Notes: generated by a model from the sequence alone, not told the origin. A DNA stretch of 64,000 nt from Blakeslea trispora (GCA_025331445.1 JAIWNE010000050.1:62001-126000), one strand, 5' to 3'; positions 33,966-47,071 are shown, counted from the first letter of the stretch. A program made the numbers and translations.

Positions 33966-34586
33966 GAAAAAAGGCTCTTTGTTTTCTTTAGTATATGCCC
34001 ATCATCTTTTTTTTAATGCAAACTGCATGAATCTCAAGTAGTGTCAAAATAAAACAAAAAAAAAGCATAAAATATTAGCAGGCATACAGAATCTCCTTTA
34101 TATGTTTCATTCAATGTTTGCTAAATTTGAAAAGCAACCAACACTTTAGATACTCTCAAGTAAGCAATTTAATAAAAAAAAAATAGAGAAAGCATAGAAC
34201 AATAAATAACTTGCATTTGCTTTAGACTTTGTGTTTTCTAACCTCACATTCTATCGTACTTTTAATGTACACTACAGGTAAAAAGTGCATAAAATAGAAA
34301 AGACATGCCTTGGATTTCTTATAGAATAAAAGAAAACTAGGAGGGGGAAAAAACAAATCTGTCATATTAAGATATTCCCCTAAAATAAACAACAAGACAT
34401 CTTTTTCTTTTTTCTTTTTTCTTGGTCTCTTATATTTATGATCGGGTCAAAAAGACAATAAATCAACCGACCGGCTTATTTATTGCATATCAACATATCG
34501 CCTTACCCCATTTACCCTTTTTTTCCTTTCTTTTCTCCCTCTTCTCTCTATTCTTGTACTTTTTCTTTTCATTGTACCGTTATACC
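33966..34586. promoter_or_regulatory. Upstream region of the H+-ATPase gene
   Basis: 621 bp. It contains a GGAGGGGG block (34340-34347), a CCCCT motif (about 34377) that resembles a fungal stress-response element, and a CT/T-rich stretch before the ATG. The start context is ACCATGG. Confidence 0.45.
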
Positions 34587-37501
34587 ATGGATGAAAAAAA
34601 GGACAAAGTCGAGTTTGAAGAACATGAACATATTGAACATGAAGATGAAATTTCGCCTGAATTAGAATTACTATTACATACTGATCCCTCCCATGGTCTA
34701 ACAAGCACAGAAGTCCAAGAAAGACAAGCTAAATATGGTCTCAATGAACTACCAGAGAAAAAGACAAACCCATTCCTCAAGTTTTTCTCGTATTTCACTG
34801 GCCCAATCTCTTACTTGATTGAAATATCTTGTATCATTGCAGCTGTTGTAGGAGATTGGATTGATTTTGGTATTATTTTAGCTCTACTGATCATCAATGC
34901 AGTCATCGGCTATATTGAAGAGGCAAAAGCTGAATCAGCTCTAGATGCTTTGCGACAAACACTTGCCTTGAAGACACGTAGTTATCGTGACAATGAACTA
35001 ACCGAAGTAGATGTGAAAGAGCTTGTGCCTGGTGATATTATTGTGCTTCGTATTGGTGACATTGTTCCAGCAGATGCTCGTCTCTTGGGTCTTGGTGTGA
35101 ATGGTGAAGAAAATGATAGTGAGCTCATGATTGATCAATCAGGTCTTACAGGTGAATCTCTGTTAGTTGCCAAGAAGAAGGGAAGTACAGTTTATTCCTC
35201 AAGTATTATCAAACAAGGCCAGCAACTTGCTATTGTCACAAAAACAGGGACGCATACATTTATTGGTCGTGCTGCCAACTTGATTGCCATCACTGCGGAA
35301 GAAGGCCATTTTCAAAAGATCATCGGTAAAATTGGTAATGTCTTGATTTGGTCTACTGTCACATTGGTCATCATTGTCTTTATCTATCAAATGGTTCATT
35401 TCCGTGGTACTCCTCAAGGCAATTGGAAGCTCGTGTTGGAAAACTGCTTGGTCTTGACGGTAGCTGCTATTCCTGTTGGTTTACCTACAGTCATGTCTGT
35501 GACAATGGCTGTCGGTGCAAAACAACTGGCTGCCAAACAAGTCATCGTGAAGCGTCTGACTGCTGTAGAAGAATTGGCCTCCGTTTCGGTTCTTTGTTCT
35601 GACAAGACGGGTACACTTACTTTGAATGAGTTGACTTTTGATAAGCCTTGGTTGACCAATGGTTATTCTGAAGAAGACATCTTGCTTTATTCTTATTTGG
35701 CTGCTGAGCAAGGTGCTAATGATCCTATTGAATCCGCCGTGCGCCGTGCTGCAGAAAGTCAGCTCGACATTCTCAAGAACCGTTCCAATGCTCGTGAAAT
35801 CCCTGGTTATAAAGTGACAAAATTCTCTCCTTTCAATCCTGTGACAAAAATGACTCAAGCTACCATCTTGGATGTTGCCACCAACCAGAGCTTCAATGTG
35901 GCAAAAGGTGCACCACAAGTCATCACACAGTTAGTGGGTGGTGACGACGAGGCTGTCCGTGCTGTTAACTCACTTGCCCGCCGTGGTTTGCGAGCTTTAG
36001 GTGTTGCTAAATCGATTGGTGACAGTGCTGAGAAATTTGAGCTAGTTGGTATGATCTCTCTCTTAGATCCTCCTCGTCCAGACTCTCTCTCTACCATTGC
36101 TGAATGCAACGCATTGGGTGTTGATGTCAAGATGATTACAGGTGATCAATTAATCATTGCCAAAGAAGTAGCTGCTCGTCTTGGTATGGGTCGTGTCATT
36201 TTAGATGCAAACCATTTGGTAGATCCCAACAAGTCTGAAGATGAAGTGACTGAACACTGTGTGCGTGCTGATGGTTTTGCTCAAGTCATTCCTGAACACA
36301 AGTATCGCGTGGTTGAGCTTTTACAGAACAAGGGTCTCTTAGTAGGTATGACGGGTGATGGTGTCAATGATGCTCCTGCTCTCAAGAAGGCTGATGTTGG
36401 TATTGCTGTCGAAGGCTGTACAGACGCTGCTCGATCGGCTGCTGATATTGTCTTGCTTGCTCCTGGTCTTTCTACTATTACAGATGGCATTGTTACTTCT
36501 CGAGCTATCTTTCAGCGTCTTCGATCCTATGCTCTTTACCGTATCACCTCTACTATTCACTTTCTTTTATTTATGTTTGTGGTTACCCTGATTGAAGATT
36601 GGACAATGCCTGCTGTATTGTTGATTATGATCTGTGTTTTGGTAAGTTGTTTGTGATCAAATGAAAGGGATAGATGCGATTGAGTCTTTGTTTTTTTTTT
36701 GTATGATATTTACTGTTTCTATTTTAGAATGATGCAGCAACACTTGTTATTTCTGTTGATAATACTGAAATTTCCGAGAAGCCAGACAAATGGCGAATTG
36801 GTCAATTGCTCACTCTGTCCTTTGTTCTTGCAGTTTTGTTGGCCGCTTTGTCCTTTGGTCACTTTTATGTAGCTCGAGATATATTCCATGTCACTGACAA
36901 TGAGTTACACTCTATCATGTATCTACATATTTCTTCAGGTAATTGTTGTTGCTATGAACAAGCAAAGTTTTTTAATAGAGGACTCATTTTTTAAATCATC
37001 TATCTTATAGCTCCTCACTTTGTTATCTTCTCAACCCGTGTACCTGGATATTGGTTTAAGAATATGCCCAATTGGATTTTCACTGTCTGTATTATTGGTA
37101 CACAAATAATTGCTTTGTTCTTTTCTGTCTATGGTGTATTTGGCGAACATGAAGGTGTGGCACCTTGTGGTTACCCTTGGGGTCTGTCTGTTCTTGGTAT
37201 TTCTCTTGTCTATTTCATGATTTTGGATTTCGTCAAAGTACAGATATTCCGCTACTGGAGCTTTGAGATGACAGCCAAAATGGTCCCCACAAAGGCACGT
37301 AGAGCCAAGTTAGCAAATCGCAAGGAATTGAGCGAAAAAGGAGAAGCATTGGAAACTTCCTGGAAGAAGATCTCAGAGTAAGTAAAGCAATGGGACTATA
37401 AAATATCATTTTCACTCATTTTCTTTTCTTTTTTTTGCAGACACGTTGATGCTTCTTCAATTGCAATGGCATTCCGAAATTATGCTCAGAGAGCAAACTA
37501 A
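34587..37501 (+). CDS. PMA1: Plasma-membrane H+-ATPase (P3A type)
   Basis: Electrogenic proton pump of the fungal plasma membrane, using ATP to extrude H+. The exons are 34587-36641, 36728-36938, 37011-37377 and 37441-37501, giving 897 residues (yeast Pma1 is 918). Landmarks in order are an acidic N-terminus, the first membrane pair, TGES (188-191) in the actuator, and the PVGLP motif in the fourth membrane helix. CSDKTGTLT follows with phosphorylated Asp339, then KGAPQV, and TGDGVNDAP (589 on) in the hinge, followed by six C-terminal membrane helices. The C-terminus is short (LETSWKKISEHVDASSIAMA) and corresponds to the regulatory tail. The start was chosen at ACCATGG. An upstream in-frame frame from 34422 lies in the T-rich leader and is not needed. 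Confidence 0.97.
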
Positions 37502-40475
37502 GTCATACGGAATACAATCAACCCTTTTCCTATAGTTTGAACCATTTTTTCTTTTTTAGAATTAGTAGTCCTCTTTTTTTTTTTATTTTATTCACTAATT
37601 ATGTAAGAAATATACTAAATTTTGCATTCGAAATACAGCCTATCTAGTTATTTGATATTATGATTATAGCCAACAAAAGAAAAGCGACATCATAATCTGG
37701 AACATGAAAGAATCTTGGAAATGTTTGTTTTGAGTCTCATTGTTCGCTATTTTATTCTGTTTGAAAGTTATGCAATTGTTGATCTTGGGGAAAAATGCCA
37801 TGTCATTGAAAATGTAACTTGACGTAGACTTTGATCCATATATCTTTTTGAAAGCAAATAAAAGTTCGCAAAAAAAAAACTATTACATAGACTGTGTGAT
37901 TGTTCTAGACTTGAGATAGTGTTTAATGTGCTAGTAATGGAATCATGACGCACCTTTCCTTTTTTCAATACTATTCCCCAGTCTTTTTCATTGTGTAATA
38001 CTTGAGCATAGCTATTTCGAAACGAGTCCCTATTTTTATGTTTCTATGCGGCTAACAAAAGCGAGTTTTTTTTTTGTTTTTACTGTAAACTTAGTAGGCT
38101 TCATCGAATTCTGCATGCCTTATAAAATCATCTAATAAGTAAAGTTGCAAAGCTGTATCATGTTCATTCGGTAAACTACGGGTGCTATCATCAAGTCCTC
38201 TACATTTAGCTTTTACTTGAATTACGTTAGACAAAATGAGTTGCAAAACATTTTATTGATGAGGATGTTTGTCACAAAACAATTTACAATACAAAATATC
38301 GCGTGTTTTGTTTGAAATGCACACAATAGCCTCAAGAATAATTTGTCCTCATTACTTGTTTAATTTTGAGGATTCGGCGTGTATGTTACGCACAGCCTAT
38401 TGCTTAATAAGCTGTATTCTCTCATCTTGGTGTTTTTGTCATCACACCATTCTACAAAAGGGTTCCAATTCGCCTATTGAGGCACAGTTTGAATAAAGTT
38501 TTTCAAGAAACAAGTCAGCACATATGCTCCAATCTTTTAACTAAACAAAAAAAAAAAAAACTTTTTCGATTCCTTGAAGTTATTTTACTTTTTTTTGGTT
38601 ACTCTTTCTTGGTATAAAAAGTGAATGTAGCACAAGAATACTAAATTAATATTGCCAATTTTCACGTGACTATTGTGCGTCTGTGCTTTTTTCTATTCCT
38701 CTGAAAATGACTAACTTTTGTTTTCCAGAGCTAGCTGGCATATATTGCATTTGACAGAACACGATAAGAACGAGATTTATATAGGTGAGACGTAGATCAC
38801 AAAAAGATTCATTAAAATAATCTTTAGCATATGAATTAATTGATAAACCATCAAGGAATTCAATGTTTCTTTGTCTTTTTTCTAGGAAAACAAGGGAACA
38901 CCCCTCAAACTATTAATCTATACCAGGCTTCAAACTAACTTTTTAGTTATGGGCTTAGGTTTCTTCTAAGAGAATCTATTGCAAAACAGGATGTGACATC
39001 TTCAATCTACACAATAATCTTTTGGACTATCTATTGCTTGGTGCTTCTTTATCTATTGCTTGATTATCATTTGATACCGTTCTTACCCTCAACTGTTGAG
39101 CCTGCTTATGCATTGAGTTCAATTAAGGTAATAACTTCTCTGCTGATATTAAGGATTGATTCAATCTTGAGATCCTTGATTTAAATACATGGAATTCAAG
39201 GCCCATTACTGAATTCATCACGACACCTTACTGAATCCCGCGAATAAAAAAAAATTAGTAACCAAAATGTATACTTGCTAATCATTTTCTTCTTGACTTG
39301 AGCAATTTCATTATTTATATAACCAAAAAGCAGGTTACACGGTCATTTGTTTAAAGAACTGACTAATTCTGATTGATCCATAGACAAAAGGTCGAAGTCG
39401 ACATCACAAAGCAAGTGCTAAGTGAGGCAAATATTCGTGACAATTAAAAAATAAATAGATATTGCATGATACGCAAGTGTTGTAATTAGAAAAGTAGCTA
39501 TACCACAATTGTTGTTGAATGCTTGCCTTATGAGTGACTGTGTTGTTCTATATATGCTGTCTTCACAATAACAAAAAAGTAACTCTCTAAGTCTATTTAA
39601 AGACATAACAAGTCTGTTTCTAATAACTATGTTCTTTAATAAGCATAAAGTTAGAGTTCATAAAAATCTGTGTATTCGGTATTGAAATAGTCTTCGTGTA
39701 TTGAAGATGATTAAAAGAAATTTTTGATATTAGTATTGACAGACAGTCGGTTCGCTTTCACATGTCAGGTACAGCATTTACCTACTTTTGGAAAAAATTG
39801 AATCAGAGATTACAAACTCCACACAAAAAAAAAACTTCTCTCTTATGATAATGAAAGTCAAGAGAATAATTAGTCATAAGCTGCTGTTATTCTATAGAAA
39901 AATATACAACAAAAGATAACATCTTTAGGATTGATTATGCATAGCATGTTCTGTTCTTATCAGACAAATTCAGCTCCTGCTTGATATATAAAAAAAAGGG
40001 GGCAAACTTTATCAGCAACAATCAATTTGATATAGCGTATTCATGTTCTCCTAAGTTGAAATATCGCACAAACATGAATACAAAAGTAGAAAAAAAATAC
40101 GTTTGGGCGATAAGGAGATATGTCTCGGTAACAGAATGTAATCACAGTAGTTCAGTACCATAGAATGTAACCCCCCTTTCTCTTGTGGGCACTATCTCTA
40201 AAAAACTGCGCACACCATTCAAATTTAAGATACACTGCTTATGTTTAGAGGAAGTACAAGACGAACACGAATTAAAAGAAAAGAGAGAGTTACTTTTCTG
40301 ACAGTTGTATAAAGCCTTTTCTCTCTTTTTTTTTTTATCTTGAGAAAGGATGCCTATAATGTGTTTTAGTAAATAATAATAGAAAATTTCACATGTCAAA
40401 CGCAGTACATGACCATTTTTGTATAGAGATTTTCCAGAATGAGTACTCAACAGTGAAACATGATTCATTTCGTTT
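37502..40475. other. Intergenic region, about 3 kb
   Basis: AT-rich and without a recognisable gene, RNA or mobile element. Open frames are short and featureless. Confidence 0.45.
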
Positions 40476-40494
40476 GGGGGACTTAGTCTCCCCC
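40476..40494. promoter_or_regulatory. G5/C5 inverted motif upstream of perilipin-like gene
   Basis: GGGGGACTTAGTCTCCCCC, a near-palindrome standing out in AT-rich DNA, 16 bp upstream of a TATA box. It could be a binding site for a dimeric or zinc-finger regulator. This is inference. Confidence 0.5.
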
Positions 40495-40509
40495 AATATT
40501 CTGTTTGTT

Positions 40510-40517
40510 TATAAATA
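40510..40517 (+). promoter_or_regulatory. TATA box of perilipin-like gene
   Basis: TATAAATA, 64 bp upstream of the ATG at 40581, followed by a CT-rich leader. Confidence 0.6.
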
Positions 40518-40580
40518 TTTGTCTTTATCACACTCTTCTTTTCTCTTTCTTTTCGTTTTTTCTCTCCTTTGCTAGCAACA

Positions 40581-41837
40581 ATGGAAAACAATTATCAAGA
40601 ACACACATATCAAGAAGAAAAGCAAAAAGAGCCTGAAACACTTCTTTTAGATGAAGAAGAAGCTGATTTCTCTGATACGACCACATTAGAATCCTCATCT
40701 TCCTCTGAAGAAGAGCAAGAGAAAAAAACAGGTGGAAAATTCGTTTCACGTGTTACTTCAATTCCTCTCGTTCAGGATGGCGTGACAACTGTTCAGGCGA
40801 TAGCTACAAAGACCAGTTTGGGTCGATTGGCCTTATCGACAGCCAATTCTACTCTCTCAACTGTCTCAAGATATCAACCAAGTTATGTTCAAACCTGCTA
40901 CCAAAGTTACATTCAACCCCATGTTGAAAAGGCAGACGAGTTGGGTTGTCGCTCGCTTGATATGATTCAAACTCGATTCCCCGTTGTAAACCAACCTACC
41001 TCTGAACTCGTCAAGACTGTCACCGGTCCTTCTTACCAGATTGTAGATGGTGTCAAAGTAAGAATTGACAATTCCATCAAGCAGCCCGCCACTCAGGTTG
41101 CTCAAGAGGCCAACAGAAGATTGAGTAATGTCATGGATAACGTCGAAGCTGTAATCGATCATTACCTCCCCAAAGCCCAAGAGAAGAAAACAAGAGATGC
41201 TCAAGAGGTAAACCAAGCTGTCCGTGCTTACTATATTTTCAACGATGCTACCCTTCGTTTAAGTCAATGTGTCTCTGAACAGGTCAAGACAACTGCTGCT
41301 AATTTGCCTCGCTCTCGTGATGATCTGGTCCGTATTACCTCTAGCCAACATTTGCTCGAAAAGACAACAACCAACATTCAATTGCTTCAAGAGAACCTTA
41401 CTGAATCTGTAAAGCTCTATGCTCAAGCAGCTCAAAAACGTCTCCCCCCTACTGTCAACCAGAAGATTGTTGAGATCCAGGGTATCACACAGGAAAGACT
41501 TCAGTTGATGACTCAACAGGTATCTACTCAATTAACACAAGTAACCGAATACTTGAAAGCACAATCCTCTCCTGAATGGCTCAAGTCTCGCGCTACATCT
41601 TTAGTTGACATTGCTAACAAGCAGGTTGAATTGATCCGTGCTCAATACACAAGAGAAGACCTTACTGCTCTAGACAAAGCCAAAAATGTTGCTCAAGGAC
41701 TCCAGGAACAAGTCTTGCCTATCTTAAAAAATGTACAAGCTCAACTAAACCATTACTCTGAAGCTGCTGTTCAAGACCTGAAAACACCATTCGAATATCT
41801 TGGTCTGACCCATACACCTAAAGTAGCTGCTACCTAA
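40581..41837 (+). CDS. Perilipin-like lipid-droplet protein
   Basis: Single exon, 418 residues. After an acidic Glu/Ser-rich head (1-50), the region SRVTSIPLVQDGVTTVQAIA, then TKTSLGRLALSTANSTLSTV, matches the PAT domain of perilipins. It is followed by the family-like TRFPVVNQPTSELVKTV. The central and C-terminal parts are long amphipathic helical repeats (VNQAVRAYYIFNDATLRL, LDKAKNVAQGLQEQVLPIL) that suit droplet-surface binding. Fungal relatives (MPL1/Cap20) are much shorter, so this is a long form closer in size to animal perilipins. Likely role: coating and protecting stored triacylglycerol in an oleaginous hypha. There is no membrane segment. Confidence 0.8.
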   Translation: MENNYQEHTYQEEKQKEPETLLLDEEEADFSDTTTLESSSSSEEEQEKKTGGKFVSRVTSIPLVQDGVTTVQAIATKTSLGRLALSTANSTLSTVSRYQPSYVQTCYQSYIQPHVEKADELGCRSLDMIQTRFPVVNQPTSELVKTVTGPSYQIVDGVKVRIDNSIKQPATQVAQEANRRLSNVMDNVEAVIDHYLPKAQEKKTRDAQEVNQAVRAYYIFNDATLRLSQCVSEQVKTTAANLPRSRDDLVRITSSQHLLEKTTTNIQLLQENLTESVKLYAQAAQKRLPPTVNQKIVEIQGITQERLQLMTQQVSTQLTQVTEYLKAQSSPEWLKSRATSLVDIANKQVELIRAQYTREDLTALDKAKNVAQGLQEQVLPILKNVQAQLNHYSEAAVQDLKTPFEYLGLTHTPKVAAT

Positions 41838-43930
41838 TTAAAGCAGAATTTATTCTCTCCTTCTCCCTTTCTTCCCCCTCCTTCCTCTATTACCCTATCT
41901 ATCATTCTTTAATCCTTCGACAATCAAAGCAAAACGAAATAAAAAAAAAAGAAGCTTGTCAAACCTTCCCTTTATATCAACACTGTTACTAGAAATTAAG
42001 CTTTTGGTACAACAAATGTCTTGTGAGCTTTAGATTGTTTGCATAGAGTTTGGCGTTTGATATCAAACTTACCTGAATGCGTATGGGTTTCCCCTAAAAG
42101 AAAATACCTTATTCCCATTGATGTCAAGAGTAGACAGATCAACAATAAGAACGATTGTTATCGTATTTTACTCTTCTTCTTTTCTTTTTATTGCTTGATG
42201 TCTTGTTCTGTACTTTTGCTAACAATATAACAAACAGGAAAGAGAGAAAAAATCAAGTTTCTATTTTTAAATACAGATTCACGAAACAACACTTTTAGCC
42301 AAAAACACAATAAATCATTGGCTCTCTCATGCGGGCAGTTGGTCGTTTTCATCATTTATTACAAGCAATAATTTTCTCCAAACACTAACTATTGTAATAT
42401 CGAGTCATGTCTACAATCAAAGAAATATCACTGGTATAAGATGATATTTATGCAACAAAGGCTTGCATTTCAAACAGAGAATAGTCAACTAGATAGCGGA
42501 AGTCAAAAGAGTTACCTATCCTCATGAAACAAATCTCTCAGTACAACAAATTTTTATTGCGTAACAAACATGTATGCGGAATACTGAAACGCAAAGCCTC
42601 AAATTTTTTTTATACGGTACTTTGAAAGATGTGTATGTACAGCTACCAGATAAGCCACCAATTACTTTCAACACCTTTTTAAGCTAGTTGTGGAGAGGGC
42701 TAGAAATTGTGGTAGAAACACGTTGCTAATTGGAATATTTTTCAAGAAGCGCCGATATCAAATGAAGCATAAGAGCATATTAATGGAAAGGAAGAGATAA
42801 TGTGCAACATCCGATGTGGTACGCCAAAAAGGGTTTAGATATTCTACAGCAAATGATTTTGCCCTTCTTGGCTACCTTTTCTTTCTATTACTTCTCTATT
42901 CGGTACTGGTTCAATCTATTTTGTCATTCATCAGCATCTATATTTTGCCAAATTTAAAATTTTAAACATCCAATTTTACTTGTTGAATGGTTTGCATTCA
43001 AATTTGTTTCTTCTCTTTACAATTTGAAACTATAGCTTAAGGAACCAGCTCTGCTTTATGCAATCAAGGCAGAGTAAAATACCCATTAGATTATATCAGA
43101 ATTCTTTTAGACATGAGCAAGAGTCCTGAGTTTTTGAGTTAAACCAAAAGAATCAAAATAGAGTAGAAGGCTACAGCATCTATACTTAATTTGACGTCTG
43201 TTTTTTTTAGAAAGACTACATCTATAGATTGAGATGCTTTATGCAGCTTTCTCTCAGAATTTATATGAATGGCTTCGAGAATAGTTGAATGAACTGAAAA
43301 ACATTGATATGTGCGGACTGAATCTCTGAGACTTATTGGAGCTATAAACACACTCTGGATATATTGTTGATCACACCATTTGAGGTTCTGTTTGATGAGT
43401 CCGACAAAGACGAATATGTTAGTTATTCTGCTATTCACAAAGGCTTATATAGGCTCAACTCTTCTTACAAGCATAGCTCTGACTACGGAGATGTTCTTGC
43501 TTCTTTTGACTTTAGTTAAAGCTTGATCTTTGTTTAAACTTGCTTGTAAGAGGGGTAACCATGGCAAACAAACATTTGTCGTTTTTCTTTTTCTTTTATT
43601 TTTTATTTGCAATTTTTTTTTTACTTGTACATTCAGCCTTTTTATCTTCCTCTACTGTTTTTACTATTGCAAGGAACATAGTAAGATAGGCTATTAACTT
43701 GTTAAATCCTCAATCAGCAAATATGGTCAATTATGAGTCTCTTTGGGATAATGATCTTTTTCATGTAAGCGATCTACATGATTTTTCTAAAAAGTCCGCA
43801 AAAAAAAATTCGCTTAAGGCTGGTCCGGGGGATGATTTTTTTTTCTCCCCTCACAACAAGATAGTTGCTTTAATTCTACATCCAAAAAAAAAGGGACCAA
43901 ACCGAGATTTTCTTTTATTAACTTTAAGCA
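41838..43930. other. Intergenic region before ATP synthase gamma gene
   Basis: About 2.1 kb of AT-rich DNA. An open frame on the minus strand (43139-43438) has no recognisable motif. No RNA gene or element is seen. Confidence 0.45.
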
Positions 43931-45042
43931 ATGTTGTTCACTGTCTCTCGCATTGCACGCCCTGCCGTTGGTTCTTCCAGGTATGCAACAACTTGTTTTA
44001 TTAAAACAATGAAAGAACTGATGTCGCAATAGCCATGTGGTTCAGGCTCGTAACATGGCCACCTTGAAAGAAAGTAAAGCGAACTGCTAAATTACAGTTG
44101 AATCCAACATGCTTATTTTTTTTTTTTACAATAGTTCAACAACGATTGAAGTCTGTTCAAAACATCGAGAAGATCACCAAGTCCATGAAGATGATCGCTT
44201 CTACCAAGGTCACTAAGGCTCAACGTGGTATGGAAGCTGCCCGTGTTTTCGGCCAGGCTTCTAACTGTATGTTATATGAGATCTAGAATAGAGTCAGAGA
44301 AGATACTCATTTGTTTTTCTTAGCTCTTTTCGAAAGTGCAGAGACCAAGGCAGGTGATGATGCCAAGACACTCTACATTGCCTCTTCTTCTGATCGTGGT
44401 CTCTGTGGTGGTATTCACTCCAGTGTCTCCAAGGCTACTCGTAAGGCTATTACCGAGAGCCCTGAATCCGATCTTGTCATTCTTGGTGATAAGCCTAAGG
44501 CCCAATTGAGCCGTGTGGTTCGTAAGAACATCCGCCTCACATTCAACCAAATTGGTAAAGACGTTCCTACCTTTGAAGAAGCTGCTTCCATTGTTGATGT
44601 TATCAAATCATCTGAGATCGAGTTTGATACTGCCAACATTGTCTACAACAAGTTCAACTCTGTTGTCTCTTACGAAGCTCAAACTATTCCTGCCTTTTCC
44701 CAAGAGGCTTTCAAGAGCTCCCCCAACTTTTCTGTTTACGAAATCGAAGATGATGTCCTTGCTAACCTTCAAGAATTTACTTTTGCCAACAGTGTTTACT
44801 GGGCTATGGCTGAAGGTCATGCCTCCGAGATGAGTGCTAAGCGTGCCGCTATGGAGAACGCTACCAAGAACGCTGGTGAAATGATTGGCAAGTTGACCAT
44901 GACTTATAACCGTGGTCGTCAAGCTGTTATCACTAATGAATTGAGTAAGTTGTATTATGACCTATGTAAGTCTCTTTCTTTACTGACACATGCTATTTTT
45001 CTATTATTAGTTGATATCATTACTGGTGCCTCTGCTCTTTAA
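43931..45042 (+). CDS. ATP3: Mitochondrial ATP synthase subunit gamma
   Basis: Central rotor shaft of F1, coupling proton flow to ATP synthesis in the mitochondrial inner membrane. The exons are 43931-43980, 44033-44073, 44135-44266, 44324-44944 and 45011-45042, giving 291 residues with all phases closing. The N-terminus MLFTVSRIARPAVGSS is a basic amphipathic presequence. The conserved N-terminal helix VQNIEKITKSMKMIASTKVT and the C-terminal EGHASEMSAKRAAMENATKN, then NRGRQAVITNEL and IITGASAL, are diagnostic. The 43981-44032 intron was chosen because it alone gives the in-frame ARNMATLKE start of the mature domain. Confidence 0.96.
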
Positions 45043-45730
45043 GTTGATTTTTTTTTGTTTGATTTCTCTTTCCATGCACTACCATGTCTACCCCCCTTTT
45101 TTTTTATTTTAGAAAAAGAAAGTAAGATAAAAGGACTATTTTCTCTTTGCTCTTTTGTAGTAAATACATGCAGTCTTTAATTATTCTAATCCAATGAATG
45201 CAATGTGTACTTTTTACGTAATCATCAGCTGTAAAACTCCTGTTATTCATATGAAAAAGAGAAGCTTGCCCTGATTTGATGTCATCACAAGGGCAGATAG
45301 TCATCACCCAGCAATTAATTAAGGGAGCCTTAAAAAAAAAGAGAGAGAAAATCATAAAGTGGTTCGATAATCTCTTTATGCTAATGATATAAAATCGTGT
45401 CACTAGAACCTTTTTAACTCTTTTTTTTTTATTTTGCTTCTCCCTTTTTTTGTGCCACATGTGTAATGGTTCTAGTTGTACCTCCTTTAAATCTCTCCAA
45501 AGTACGGTTTTCATATACAGTCTATATTCATTTTAAACTATAAAGCACAGACAATGACAGTCTTTGTTAAAAAAAAAGAAAAAGCTTACTTAAAAACAAG
45601 TTGACAAGAAAGCATATAAAAATAAAAAAAAGCAAGAAAAGACCGAAATTCAGTTGTGGCTACAAGAAGAAACAAGAAAATGAAAAACCTGTCATAAATG
45701 ATCAAATATCCTATTCTCTGTCTCTTTTTG
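45043..45730. other. Intergenic region between ATP3 and C2H2 gene
   Basis: About 690 bp with poly-T and poly-A tracts. No gene recognised. The right end is the promoter of the zinc-finger gene. Confidence 0.45.
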
Positions 45731-45738
45731 TATAAATA
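45731..45738 (+). promoter_or_regulatory. TATA box of the C2H2 zinc-finger gene
   Basis: TATAAATA, 70 bp upstream of the ATG at 45808. Confidence 0.65.
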
Positions 45739-45807
45739 TAAGTGGGTTGATTTTTTTTTCTATTTGTCTTCTTTTCTTCATTATCTTGACTCCTTAAAGA
45801 GAAAGTT

Positions 45808-47071
45808 ATGGACACTCAAACAGACAACAGATTAAGTGGATTACCAATGTATCCTACCATACTTACTGGTACTTTGCTTTCGAATTCAATGTGTAATCAG
45901 TGTAAAGCAAATAAACGTTTCTTTCTTTTAATACATTTCGTGTCTAATATTTTTTCTTGGATGCTAGCTTCTTATAATCCACATTCGCTATACCAACAGG
46001 AAGATTGGACAGCACAACATTTAGATCAAGTGAATAGTTGTTATGGGCTAGATACCTCATATTCCGACACTTCATCGTCTCTAGGCACGCCTGATATAAA
46101 CTTTTATGAATATCAACTGTCATATTTACTTGACTATTATCCTTTCACTCCCACCTCATTCATGTCGAAACAAGTGGAATCCAACTTCTCTTCTCTCTGT
46201 GTTTGTATCGACTCACCTGCACCATATGAAACAACTCAGCTTGTTCCTTCGCTCTCTGTAGGTTTTAAAGGAAATCTTTTTGTTTGTTTTGTTTTTTCGT
46301 TTTATGAAATGTGCACTGACATTTTTCTAATATATGCCCATATATTAGTATCAAGATCGCACCTTCTTGTTTGAAAAAGAATCATCTTTTCCCACATCCA
46401 ACGTATCCATATCTACTCCAGTAGAAAACTCTTATGATCTTAATAACCAATCAGCATTACCACTTGAATCACACCACAACCAACCTTACTTTCCTCTTGC
46501 CTTTTATCAAGAACCAGACACAACTGTGGCAAATAATAACTCAGAAGACATACAGTCAGTGTACTCTTGTCAATGGTCAGATTGTACAGAAAAGGCTAAT
46601 TTGCTCGATCAACTGATGATGCATATCTGCAACGATCATATAGGTAGCGGCAAGGTAATTAGTAAAATTATGTATCCTTTTCTTTTCTATGACACTCAAT
46701 ATCTCTTTCTATGTCTAATTATTAAGGCAGCTTATTTTTGCGAATGGGATAAATGCCCACGTAACAAAAAACCGTTTCTAAAACGACACAAGATGCATAA
46801 CCATATGCGAACACATACAGGTGAAAAGCCGTTCGTATGTACAGTGGACAATTGTAACAAGACATTTTCAAGACCGGATTCATTAGCGACTCATGTCAAG
46901 ACGCATTCAGATGTACGCCCTTACTTCTGTACTTTTCCTGAATGTCGCAAGGCTTATTTTCATTCTCGATCCTTAAGAAAACACATCAAGTCAATACATA
47001 CGAAGAAATCCGATTCGGTATGTCGGAATACCTCTCCGTCTATTGTGGTTGCACAGCAGCAAAAGCACTAA
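45808..47071 (+). CDS. C2H2 zinc-finger transcription factor (GLI/ZIC-like spacing)
   Basis: Predicted nuclear DNA-binding regulator. The exons are 45808-45868, 45968-46257, 46349-46654 and 46727-47071, giving 333 residues. Residues 1-190 are Ser/Tyr/Pro-rich and unstructured. The C-terminal half has four C2H2 fingers. The first two have the C-x4-C spacing of GLI/ZIC proteins (CQWSDC...H...H and CEWDKC...H...H). They are followed by a canonical HTGEKPF linker, finger CTVDNC...HVKTH and finger CTFPEC...HIKSIH. A short Ser/Gln tail follows. The first finger is separated from the second by a short linker encoded across an intron. Targets cannot be told from the sequence. Confidence 0.9.

Noticed and set aside
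34422..34586. In-frame N-terminal extension of the H+-ATPase
   Set aside because: It lies in a pyrimidine-rich leader and would add a hydrophobic tail unlike P3A pumps. The ATG at 34587 has a good context and gives the normal length.
43699..44004. 101-codon frame overlapping the ATP3 start
   Set aside because: It runs through poly-T tracts and overlaps the well-supported first exon of ATP3 in another frame. At most a leader ORF.
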